64,000 bases of DNA from Streptomyces agglomeratus. GTDB taxonomy: Bacteria; Actinomycetota; Actinomycetes; Streptomycetales; Streptomycetaceae. Positions 27,426 to 36,200 of this stretch are shown piece by piece. The notes beneath the pieces were generated by a model, which was not told the origin of the DNA, searched no databases, and saw nothing but the letters and a program-made list of their open reading frames with translations. The position numbers and the translations under genes are program-made. Location: positions 6,640,501 to 6,704,500 of the forward strand of contig NZ_MEHJ01000001.1 of the NCBI RefSeq assembly GCF_001746415.1, read 5' to 3'. Positions within the stretch are counted from its first letter, which is position 1, and each line of letters opens with the position of its first letter.

Positions 27426-27473
27426 TTCGGGCCCCTCGCACTTCGGGCCCCTCGCGCTTCGGGCCCCTCCCGT
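27426..27473. repeat. 16-base tandem repeat, three copies
   Basis: Units starting TTCGGGCCCCTC are at 27426-27441, 27442-27457 and 27458-27473, with one or a few differences in the last four bases. They lie in the 313-base gap upstream of the FAD monooxygenase. The rest of the gap is a C/T-rich run on the plus strand with no supported gene. Confidence 0.75.
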
Positions 27474-27659
27474 TCCTGCCCCCTCTCCCTCCCGTTCCCG
27501 GCTTCCCGCGCTTCCGGCTTCTCGCGTTCCCGTCCCCGCGGCGATTGAGCAACTGCGGAGACGACACCGCCGGGCGCTGCCGCGCAGACTCACGTGGAGA
27601 CAAGGCGGATCATCCAGCACAGCGGGTCGAGCACGGCTCGCGAAGGGGGCGGATTTAGC

Positions 27660-29036
27660 GTGGTCGGAAGGCATGCGGTCGTCATCGGCGGCTCCATAGG
27701 CGGCCTCACCGCTGCCGGCGCGCTGGCCGGGAGATTCGAGAGAGTGACCGTCCTCGACCGGGACGAACTGCCGTCCGACGCGCGAAACCGGCGGGGTGTG
27801 CCGCAGGCCCGCCACGGGCACGCCCTTCTCATCGGTGGCCGCCTGGCGCTGGAGAAGGTGTTTCCCGGGCTCACCGCCGAGTTGACCGCGGGCGGCGCCG
27901 TTCCCTGGGATCCGGGGAGCGATCTCCTGTTCCACCAGATGGGCGCCTTCCGCATTCCGTACTCCACCGGAATGCTCGGCGTCAGTCTGACCCGTGCCTT
28001 CCTGGAGTTCTCCCTGCGGCGCCGAGTGAGCGCGCTGCCCAACACCGAACTGAGGGACCGCGCGACGGTCGCCGGCCTCGTCGGCTCCCAGGACCGGATC
28101 ACCGGCGTGGAGCTGGACGGTGGCGAGGTGATCACGGCCGACCTGGTCGTCGACGCGACGGGACGCGGCGGCGACCGCTCGGACCGGTGGCTGCAACAGC
28201 TGAACTGCCCGACTCCGCCGGTCGACACGGTCAAGATCGATGTCGGATACACCAGCCGGCTGCTGCACCGCCGGCCCGGCGACCAGGTGACGGAGATGGG
28301 CGGGCTGCTGTATCTGATGGCCTCGATCTCCTCGGACGACAAGCGGGCCGCCGCGGCCTTCGCTGTCGAAGGCGACCGCTGGCTGGTCACCCTGGGCGGC
28401 TGGCACCGCGCCTACGCCCCTGTCGATCCGGCCGGGTTCGCCCGGTTCGCCGCCGATCTGCCCGCGTCGCACATGGCCGACCTGCTGGCCCGGTCCGAGC
28501 CGGTGGACGAGGGCAACGCGCTGAGGTACACGTACCCCACGGCGCGCCGGCGCTACTTCGAGCGGCTGCGGCGGCCGCCGGCCGGATACGTCGCGCTGGG
28601 CGACGCGGTGTGCAGCTTCAACCCGCTGTACGGCCAGGGCATGACCATGGCCATCCTGGAGGCGGTCGAGCTCGGACGGTGTCTCGACCGGTTCGGTGAC
28701 GCGTCGGCCGAGATGACCCGCAAGTACTTCCGGGTGATGGGCAAGCTGCTCGACATGCCGTGGCGGATGGCGACGGCCGGTGACTTCATCTTCCCGGAGA
28801 CGGTCGGCCCCAAGGCGCCCGGTACGGACGTCATGAACTGGTACGTCGGCCAGATCGCCCTGGCCAGCCACACGTCGGTGGAGGTCCACCGCGTCATGCT
28901 GGAGGTGCAGCAGATGCTGGCCCCGCCGTCCGCTGTCATGCGGCCCGCGGTCATCGCCCGCTCGCTGCGCGCCGCCCGTCGCTCACCCACGCGGAACCAG
29001 GCGCCCCGGCAGCGCGCGGACGTGCCGGTGCCGTGA
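27660..29036 (+). CDS. FAD-dependent monooxygenase, epoxidase-like (cluster tailoring)
   Basis: A 458-residue flavoprotein of the group that includes polyether epoxidases (MonCI/Lsd18-like) and aromatic hydroxylases. The Rossmann motif VIGGSIGGLTAAGAL is at about residues 7-21; RRGVPQARHGHALL at about 43-56 is a hallmark of the epoxidase-like group; YVALGDAVCSFNPLYGQG at about 312-329 is the second FAD motif. It probably oxygenates an alkene or ring of the polyketide product. The start is the GTG at 27660 with GGGGGCGG upstream; the longer frame from 27594 adds 22 unconserved residues. I take it as the left edge of the PKS-NRPS cluster. The downstream SnoaL-like gene fits an epoxidase-plus-opening enzyme pair. 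Confidence 0.75.
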   Translation: MVGRHAVVIGGSIGGLTAAGALAGRFERVTVLDRDELPSDARNRRGVPQARHGHALLIGGRLALEKVFPGLTAELTAGGAVPWDPGSDLLFHQMGAFRIPYSTGMLGVSLTRAFLEFSLRRRVSALPNTELRDRATVAGLVGSQDRITGVELDGGEVITADLVVDATGRGGDRSDRWLQQLNCPTPPVDTVKIDVGYTSRLLHRRPGDQVTEMGGLLYLMASISSDDKRAAAAFAVEGDRWLVTLGGWHRAYAPVDPAGFARFAADLPASHMADLLARSEPVDEGNALRYTYPTARRRYFERLRRPPAGYVALGDAVCSFNPLYGQGMTMAILEAVELGRCLDRFGDASAEMTRKYFRVMGKLLDMPWRMATAGDFIFPETVGPKAPGTDVMNWYVGQIALASHTSVEVHRVMLEVQQMLAPPSAVMRPAVIARSLRAARRSPTRNQAPRQRADVPVP

Positions 29037-29170
29037 GCGGCCGGGAGTCTTCCCGTACCGGAGCGGACCCCACATACCTGCACGCGTTGTACGCCTGCGG
29101 CCCGGACCGGGCCGAAAGCCATGCGCCGAGCTGGCTGTACAGGTGATCACCGAGGACATACGGAGGAATG

Positions 29171-29587
29171 ATGCCGGAACAGCCCGTCGAAACCGTACAG
29201 AGGCTCTACAAGGGCCTTTCGAGCTTTGACATCGACATGGTCCTCGGGACCTGCGACCCGGAAGTCGAGATCGTCGCCCCGAAGTCCCTGCCGTGGTCGG
29301 AAGGGGAGTACAAGGGACTCGACGGAGCCGCCGCCTACTTCGCCGGTGCGCTCGGCCACCTCGATCAGGCGCATTTCGACTTCGAGGAGTTGCTGCCCTC
29401 CGGCGACTGGGTCACCGCTCTCGGTTGGTGGAGCGGTCGGTTCAAGGCGACCGGAAAGGAATTCCGCGTGCGCTTCGTGCACTTCTGGGTAATCCGCGAC
29501 GAGAAGGTGTTCCGGGCCGAAGGCGTGTCCGACACCGTGCCGATTGTCCGCGCCTCCGAGCCGGATCCCGAAAACACCGCGGCCTGA
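29171..29587 (+). CDS. SnoaL-like / NTF2-fold protein
   Basis: A 138-residue single-domain cone-shaped-barrel protein: a helical start (VETVQRLYKGLSSFDIDMVLGTCDPEVEI), a central YKGLDGAAAYFAG, and alternating strands ending in FVHFWVIRDEKVFRAEGVSDT. The SnoaL/ketosteroid-isomerase/NTF2 superfamily includes polyketide cyclases and the epoxide hydrolases of polyether pathways (MonB/Lsd19). Next to an epoxidase-like flavoprotein, a role in opening or rearranging an oxygenated intermediate is a reasonable inference, not shown. GGAGG at 29162-29166 favours ATG 29171 over the overlapping ATG 29168. Confidence 0.75.
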   Translation: MPEQPVETVQRLYKGLSSFDIDMVLGTCDPEVEIVAPKSLPWSEGEYKGLDGAAAYFAGALGHLDQAHFDFEELLPSGDWVTALGWWSGRFKATGKEFRVRFVHFWVIRDEKVFRAEGVSDTVPIVRASEPDPENTAA

Positions 29588-29627
29588 GCGGCCGGGCCGT
29601 GCGGCGATTCCAGCGTGGGGAGTACGC

Positions 29628-30473
29628 GTGAAATTCGGTGTGTCGACCGTCGTGACCGACGAGGGAATCGGTCCTGTGGAACTCGGCCGCGCGCTGGAGG
29701 AGCGTGGGTTCGAATCGCTCTTCGTGGGCGAGCACACGCACATTCCGGTGAAGCGGGAGACACCGTGGCCCGGCGGCGGGGATCTGGCGCGGGACATGTA
29801 CCGCACCCTGGACCCGATGGTGGTCCTCACCGCGGCGGCGGTGGTGACCGAGCGGCTGCTCCTGGGCGCGGGGGTTTTCCAGGTCACCCAGCGCGATCCG
29901 ATCGTGCTGGCCAAGGAGATCGCCTCGCTGGACCGGGTGTCGGGTGGCCGGACGGTCGTCGGCGTGGGCGCCGGATGGAACCGTGAGGAGATTCGCAACC
30001 ACGGGACCGACCCGAAGACCCGGATGGCTCTGCTGCGGGAGCGGGTGCTGGCCATGAAGGCGCTCTGGACCGAGGAGAAGGCGGAGTTCCACGGTGACTT
30101 CGTCGACTTCGACCCGGTGTTCTCGTGGCCGAAGCCCGTGCAGGCCCCGCACCCGCCGGTCATGGTGGGCGGCAACCACCCGGCGGCCGTCGAACGGGTC
30201 CTCGAGTTCGGCGACGACTGGGGGATGATCTGGCTGCCGACGATGGTCACGGGTGAGGGAAAGCTGGCCGACCAGGTCACCGACTTCAGGCGGCGCGCGG
30301 CCGAACGGGGACGCGGGTACCTGCCCGTGACGATGTACCAGGTGCCGGCCGAACCCGAGGCGCTCGACGCGATCATGGAGTCGGGAGCCGACAGAGTGCT
30401 CTTCACCCTGCCGACCGCACCGGTTCCGGAGACACTGCGCAGCCTCGACACCATGGTGCGACTGATCGGCTGA
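29628..30473 (+). CDS. LLM-class, probably F420-dependent, oxidoreductase
   Basis: A 281-residue luciferase-like TIM-barrel protein: VKFGVSTVVTDEGI and GFESLFVGEHTHIP at the N-terminus, RLLLGAGVFQVTQRDPIVLAKEIASLDRVSGGR (about residues 71-103), GVGAGWNREE (about 108-117) and PVMVGGNHPAAVERVLEFGDDW (about 170-191). These are the signatures of the LLM family group that uses F420 or FMN. It could reduce or oxidise a cluster intermediate. The GTG at 29628 has GTGGGGA upstream. It runs 40 bases after the SnoaL-like gene, so the two probably share a transcript that ends at the hairpin at 30502. Confidence 0.8.
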   Translation: MKFGVSTVVTDEGIGPVELGRALEERGFESLFVGEHTHIPVKRETPWPGGGDLARDMYRTLDPMVVLTAAAVVTERLLLGAGVFQVTQRDPIVLAKEIASLDRVSGGRTVVGVGAGWNREEIRNHGTDPKTRMALLRERVLAMKALWTEEKAEFHGDFVDFDPVFSWPKPVQAPHPPVMVGGNHPAAVERVLEFGDDWGMIWLPTMVTGEGKLADQVTDFRRRAAERGRGYLPVTMYQVPAEPEALDAIMESGADRVLFTLPTAPVPETLRSLDTMVRLIG

Positions 30474-30501
30474 CGGCCGGCCCCGCCGCCGGCAGGGGCC
30501 C

Positions 30502-30534
30502 CGCGGCGCGAGGGCCGGCCGCCCTCGCGCCGCG
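30502..30534 (+). terminator. terminator hairpin after the LLM oxidoreductase gene
   Basis: A perfect 13-base-pair stem, CGCGGCGCGAGGG (30502-30514) against CCCTCGCGCCGCG (30522-30534), with a 7-base loop CCGGCCG, 28 bases past the stop codon. Confidence 0.75.
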
Positions 30535-30837
30535 CGGACCTTGCGCGCGGCGGCCGGACCGGCCGGGCGCGACGCGGGCGCGGACGCGGCCACGGATACG
30601 GACCGTGAAGTCCTGGAACGGCTTCGGAGGCTCCCCCGGCAGGGGTAGAGCCCACTACGTCCTGTTGTGAGGTGCGCCGGATCCCGGGCCGACATCCCGC
30701 AGGGTGACCGGGCAATGAGCGGTACGGCGCATTCCGCCGACGGTCCCGCGGGCCCGGACGGCCGTCACTTCCGCAACTCCTTGCACAGCCCGGCGAGTTC
30801 CTTCAATCTGTACTGCGCACACGATGATCTCAGTGAC

Positions 30838-30858
30838 CTCACGGTCGCTCACGGTGAG
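30838..30858. promoter_or_regulatory. direct repeats and palindrome upstream of the SARP gene
   Basis: CTCACGGT occurs at 30838-30845 and 30848-30855 (10-base period), and the second copy extends into the palindrome CTCACGGTGAG (30848-30858). SARP and AfsR-type activators bind direct heptamers spaced about one turn apart, so this may be an activator site. Experimental support is absent. Confidence 0.35.
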
Positions 30859-31132
30859 ACATACGATGCCGCTCATGCGCGTCGTGTCGTGTTCGTTCGC
30901 GTGCAAGTCCTTGAGCAACCTCAGCGATGACGGTTGTCCGAAGAAACGCATATTTTGTTCGAAGTTGGAGGATCCTTGGGCGTCGCCGCCCTTTCGGCGC
31001 TTCGGCTTCGAACAGCTCGAAGTGTCGCCGGAAGCAGAGGCTTGGCACAGTCGTGCCGGCTCTTGACCAGGTAGTCCGAAGAGCGGGAGCGCTCATCCGG
31101 ACGTGGTCGGCCGCGTCAGAGGCGGGGGGAAC

Positions 31133-33127
31133 ATGCGCTTGGAACTGTTGGGTTCTGTCAGGGCCTGGTGCCACGGCGAGGAAGTGCTGCTCGGACCACC
31201 GAAACAGCGCGCGGTGATCGGAGTGCTCGCGAGCCGGGTCAACGAGATCGTCGGTGTCGAGGAGATCGTGGACGCGGTGTGGGGCAGCGCCGTGCCGCAG
31301 ACCGCGGCCAACGGCGTGCACACCTACGTCGCCGGGCTGCGCCGGGTGCTCGAACCCGGGCGGGGGAGGCGGGAGTCGGGCGGTGTGCTCACCTCCTCGG
31401 GCGGGGGCTACGCGCTCTGTCTGAATCCGGAGGAAGTGGACGCCGCGCTGTTCGAGTGGCACCACGCGGAGGCGCGGCGGCTGCATGCCGAGGACCGGCC
31501 CTGGGAAGCGCTGCGGGAATTCGACGCCGCTCTGGGACTGTGGCGCGGGGACGCGTACGCGAACGTACCCGGCCCGTTCGCCGAGATGGAACGTACCCGG
31601 CTCGCCGAACTGCGGCTGACCGCGGTCGAGGAGTGGGCCGCCGACATGCTGCTGGTGGGCCGGCACGCAGAGGTCGTGGCCACGCTGTCGAACCTGGTGA
31701 CCAGGGAACCGCTGCGCGAGCGGCTGCGCTGGTTCCTGATGCTGACGCTGTACCGCTGCGGACGCCGGGCACACGCCCTGGCCGTCTACCGCGAGACCCG
31801 GCGGTTGTTCAACGACGAGCTGGGACTCGAACCGGGTCTCGAACTCCAGTCCCTGCACGCGCAGATCCTCGCCGGTCACCCGGACCTCGTCTCCCGCATT
31901 CCGGGCATGGACAAGGGACGTCAAGCCGCCGCGCTGGTCTCCGGCACGCCGCAGGCCCCACCGCGTCCCGCGCAACTGCCGTACAGCGCTCGGGGTTTCG
32001 TCGGCCGCTCGGAGGAGCTGGCGGAGCTCGAAACGCTCACCGTCCAGGCGGGCGTACGGCCCGAGATGCGGCCGACGCTGGTGGTGATCGAAGGGGCTTC
32101 GGGGGTCGGCAAGTCGACACTCGCGCTGCACGCCGCGCGTCAGCTGTACGACCGTTTCCCCGACGGCCAGCTCTACGTGGACCTGTACGGAGCCAGCTCC
32201 CGGCACCAGCCGCTGAGCTCCCTGGACGCCCTGGCGCAGCTGCTGAGCGGTCTGGGCGTGGCGGAGTCACGCCTCCCCGACGATCTCGCCGGACGCAGCG
32301 CGCTGTACCGCAGCCTGTTGCACGGCAAGCGGGTACTGGTCGTACTGGACGACGCAGTCAACGCCGAGCAGGTACGACCGCTCATCCCGGGCGGACCGGC
32401 GTGCGTACTCGTCACCAGCCGGCGCCGGCAGCGCGGCCTCGTGGTCAGGGACGGTGCGTACCGCATCTCGCTCAAGCCGCTGGCACCCGGGGAATCGGTG
32501 CGGCTGCTCGGCTACCTGATCGGCAAGGACCGGCTGGAGGGGCAACGGGAGGCCGCCTACCGGCTCGCCGACATGTGCAGCCACCTGCCACTGGCCCTGC
32601 GGATCGCCGCCGAGGGGCTGGCCGGCCACCCCCGGCTGACACTGGCCGATCTCGTCCAGCAGCACGCCGCCGAGAACGGCCGGCTCGACCGGCTCGCCGT
32701 CGAGGACGACGTGGCGGCGAGCCTGCGGGCCGCGTTCGCCGTCTCCTGCCACGCGCTGCCGGCGGACGCGGCGCGGCTGTTCCGGCTCCTCGGGCTCTAC
32801 CACGGTGACGTGATCACCGCGCCCGTCAGTGCCGCGCTCATGGGGAGCGGTCGCGCTCGCGCGGAGCGGCTGCTGGGCGTGCTCGCCGACAGCCACCTGC
32901 TGGAAGAGGCCGGCGAGGACACGTACCGCTTCCACAGCCTGCTGAAGATATACGCGGCCGAGTGCGCCGAGCAGGAGTCCTCCGCGCACCGGACCGCCGC
33001 CCTCGCCCGATTACTCGCGGCCGGAGAACTGTCATCGGGCTTTGATCCCGTATGCGAAACCCGCTTGTCCCGCCCCGCGACAGATCACGCCGAGCGGGCG
33101 CAGGCGGAGACAGTATCGAAATACTGA
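31133..33127 (+). CDS. AfsR/SARP-type transcriptional activator with NB-ARC domain
   Basis: A 664-residue regulator. Residues about 1-95 form an OmpR-like winged helix (LGPPKQRAVIGVLA, WGSAVPQTAANGVHTYVAGLRRVLEP), and about 96-245 the BTAD domain (DAALGLWRGDAYANVPG, LYRCGRRAHALAVYRETRRLFNDELGLEPG). An NB-ARC ATPase follows from about 290, with P-loop GASGVGKSTLAL (about 323-334) and LVVLDDAV (about 402-409). It ends near residue 664, so it lacks the long TPR region of AfsR. It is the only regulator gene in the cluster portion seen and directly precedes the PKS genes, so it is the likely pathway activator. An in-frame TTA codon at 33011-33013 makes it potentially bldA-dependent. ATG 31133 has GGGGGGA upstream. 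Confidence 0.9.
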   Translation: MRLELLGSVRAWCHGEEVLLGPPKQRAVIGVLASRVNEIVGVEEIVDAVWGSAVPQTAANGVHTYVAGLRRVLEPGRGRRESGGVLTSSGGGYALCLNPEEVDAALFEWHHAEARRLHAEDRPWEALREFDAALGLWRGDAYANVPGPFAEMERTRLAELRLTAVEEWAADMLLVGRHAEVVATLSNLVTREPLRERLRWFLMLTLYRCGRRAHALAVYRETRRLFNDELGLEPGLELQSLHAQILAGHPDLVSRIPGMDKGRQAAALVSGTPQAPPRPAQLPYSARGFVGRSEELAELETLTVQAGVRPEMRPTLVVIEGASGVGKSTLALHAARQLYDRFPDGQLYVDLYGASSRHQPLSSLDALAQLLSGLGVAESRLPDDLAGRSALYRSLLHGKRVLVVLDDAVNAEQVRPLIPGGPACVLVTSRRRQRGLVVRDGAYRISLKPLAPGESVRLLGYLIGKDRLEGQREAAYRLADMCSHLPLALRIAAEGLAGHPRLTLADLVQQHAAENGRLDRLAVEDDVAASLRAAFAVSCHALPADAARLFRLLGLYHGDVITAPVSAALMGSGRARAERLLGVLADSHLLEEAGEDTYRFHSLLKIYAAECAEQESSAHRTAALARLLAAGELSSGFDPVCETRLSRPATDHAERAQAETVSKY

Positions 33128-33238
33128 CGAAACTCCGCGCATAGCAGCGAGCAGAGAGCAATATCGGAGGTGCGTGCGTGCACGGCCTCTGGGAGAGTTT
33201 CCAGCGCGGTTCGGTCAGTAAATCGGGGGGTACGTGTG

Positions 33239-36200
33239 ATGCGCGGTGCCACAGGTGAGCGGGCGGAGTTCACGGACCATTCGGGCACGCCCGTAACGGG
33301 TCGGGAAGGTAAAGGAACAGGCGCTCCGGACGATGCGATCGCCATTGTCGGATGGTCCTGCCGACTTCCCGGTGCGAAAGATCCCGAGGCTTTCTGGAAG
33401 CTGCTCAGTGACGGATCAAGTGCCATATCGGAAATGCCCGCCGGCCGGGTCCTGCCTGAGTTGTCGACACGCGAAGAGCTGCCCGGCGGACGTGCCGCCG
33501 CGACGCCCCGCGGCGGATACCTCGATCACGTCGACCGATTCGACGCGGGTTTCTTCGGGATTTCCCCGAAGGAAGCCGCAGCCATGGATCCGCAACAGCG
33601 GTTGATGCTGGAACTCGCCTGGGAGTGCATCGAGGAAGCGGGAATCCCGCCCGCCGCCCTCGAAGGCAGCGGTACCGGCGTCTTCGTGGGCGCCATGGCC
33701 GACGACTTCGCGAAACTGGCGGGCCGCCGCGGCGCGGGACCGCTCACCCGGCACACCCTCACCGGGACCCAGCGCGGTCTCCTCTCGAACCGGGTGTCGT
33801 ACGCCCTCGGACTGCGCGGCCCCAGCATGTCCGTCGACACCGGGCAGTCGTCCTCCCTCGTCGCCGTACACCTGGCCTGCGAAAGCCTGCGCAGGGGCGA
33901 GTCGACACTGGCGGTCGCGGCGGGGGTGCATCTCGTCCTCGATCCCGACGGCACCGCGAGCGTCGAGAAGTTCGGCGCGCTCTCGCCCGACGGACGCTGC
34001 TACACCTTCGACGCCCGGGCGAACGGTTACGTGCGCGGTGAAGGCGGCGGGGCGGTCCTGCTCAAGCCGCTGTCCCGCGCGCTGGCCGACGGCGACCGGG
34101 TGCACTGCGTCGTCCGGGGCAGCGCGGTCAACAACGACGGCGCGACCGACGGCCTGACCGTCCCGAGCCCCGCGGGCCAGGAGGACGTACTGCGGCGGGC
34201 TTGCGAGAAGGCCGGTGTCGACCCGGACGCCGTGCAGTACGTCGAGCTGCACGGCACCGGCACCAGGGCCGGCGACCCGGTCGAGGCGGCCGCCCTGGGC
34301 GCCGCCTTCGGCCGTACCAGACCGGCCGGCCGGCCGCTGCTCGTCGGCTCCGCCAAGACCAACGTCGGACACCTCGAGGGCGCGGCGGGCATCGTCGGCC
34401 TGCTGAAGGCGGCGATGAGCATCGAGCGCCGCCAGGTGCCCGCCAGCCTGAACTTCGAGACCCCGCATCCGCGTATCCCCCTGGACACCCTGCGGCTCGG
34501 TGTCGTGCGCACCCTGTCCCCGTGGCCGCGCCACGACCGGCCGCTGTACGCCGGGGTCAGTTCCTTCGGCATGGGCGGGACCAACTCCCATGTCGTACTG
34601 GGGGAAGCGCCGCAGGCCCGCCGCGAGGACCCGGCTGTCCGGCCCCGCGGCCCGCTGCCCTGGGTACTCTCCGGCCGCGAGGCGCAGGACGTCGCCAGGC
34701 AGGCCGGACGGCTGCGGGAGTTCGTGGCGGACCGCCCCGGCCTGGACGCGGCCGACATCGGCTTCTCGCTCGCCACCACCCGGGCGCGACACGAGCACCG
34801 GGCGGTCGTGGTCGCCGGCACGCGCGCCGAGTTCCTCGAAGACCTGGACGCACTCGCCGCGGACCGGCCGCCGGTCCGGACGGTGCGGGGCGTCGCCGGG
34901 GTGGCGGGCGCCGGCGCCGACACCGCGTTCCTGTTCCCCGGACAGGGGGCGCAACGCCCCGGCGCGGGGCGTGAGCTGTACGAGGCGTTCCCGGCCTTCG
35001 CGGACGCCCTGGACGAGATCTGCGCCCACTTCGACGTCCTGCTCGACAGGCCGCTGCGGGACGTGATGTGGGCCGCTCCGGACAGTGCCGAGGCCGCTCT
35101 GCTCGACCGGACCGCGTACACCCAGCCGGCGGTCTTCGCCCTCTCCGTCGCGCTCTTCAGGCTGTTCGGGCACTGGGGCACGGTCCCCGGCCATCTCATC
35201 GGCCACTCCATCGGTGAACTCGCCGCCGCGCACGCCGCCGGGGTGCTGTCGCTGCCCGACGCCTGCGCTCTGGTCGCCGCGCGCGGGGCGCTGATGGAGC
35301 GGCTGCCCGGCGGCGGCGCGATGGTGGCGGTGCAGGCCACGGCCGACGAGGTCGCGCCCCTGCTGGACGGAGTACGCGCGTCGATCGCCGCCGTCAACGG
35401 CCCCGATTCGACCGTCGTCTCCGGCGACGAGGACGCTGTCGTCGCCGTCGCGGCCGTATGGGAGGCACGCGGCCGCAAGACCCGTCGGCTCAAGGTGAGC
35501 CACGCGTTCCACTCCGCCCGGATGGACCCGGTCCTGGAGGAGTTCCGCGCGGTCGCCACCGGTCTGACCTTCCACGCGCCCGCGATACCGGTGATCTCCA
35601 ACGTGACCGGCCGCGTGGCCGAGGGGATCGACAGCCCGGACTACTGGGTCCGCCAGATACGCGAGGCCGTGCGCTTCCACGACGGGCTGCTGACGCTCCG
35701 GGAGCTGGGCTGCACCACTTACGTCGAACTGGGACCGGACGCGGTGCTGGCGCCGCTGGCGCGCGACGTCGTCTCCGGCGTACCGGGCACGGCCGTCGTC
35801 CCCGCCCTGCGCCGCGGCAGGCCGGAGGCCGCGTCCGCCGTCGCCGCCCTGGGGACCGCGCACGCACAGGGCGCCGAGGTGGACTGGCCGGCGGTGTTCC
35901 CGGGCGCCCGGCGGGTCCCGCTGCCCACCTACGCGTTCCGGCGCCGGCGCCACTGGCTCGACGTCGCCGTACCGGAAACGGTCCGGCCGGACGGGCGGCC
36001 GGAGGCGGCGGAACCGGAGCCCTCCCCGGTGGCGACCGGGGCCATTTCACCGACGCCGTCCCTTCCGTCGGCGGATGTGCCGCCGCCGTCGCGCGTGCGG
36101 GAGGCTCCGGACCGCCGCCGGCTGATGCGGGCCGTACAGGACGCGGTGACGCTCGTACTGGGACACGGGCCGGGCGACACCGTCGTGGCAACGCGCAGTT

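Larger units (their letters stand above)
30474..31132. other. control region upstream of the cluster activator
   Basis: A 659-base gap. It starts with the terminator hairpin at 30502-30534. Direct repeats and a palindrome lie at 30838-30858, and 30800-31060 is clearly more AT-rich than the flanks, as expected for promoter DNA. Overlapping frames of about 90 codons on both strands (30667-30930 plus, 30655-30951 minus) have no protein similarity or codon bias that I can recognise, so no gene is called. Confidence 0.5.

Noticed and set aside
27426..27473. Tandem 16-base units considered as a CRISPR array
   Set aside because: The units are directly adjacent with no spacers, and there are no cas genes.
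30655..30951. Overlapping frames of about 90-98 codons on both strands upstream of the SARP gene
   Set aside because: No ribosome binding site, family motif or codon bias; AT-richer control DNA is the better reading.
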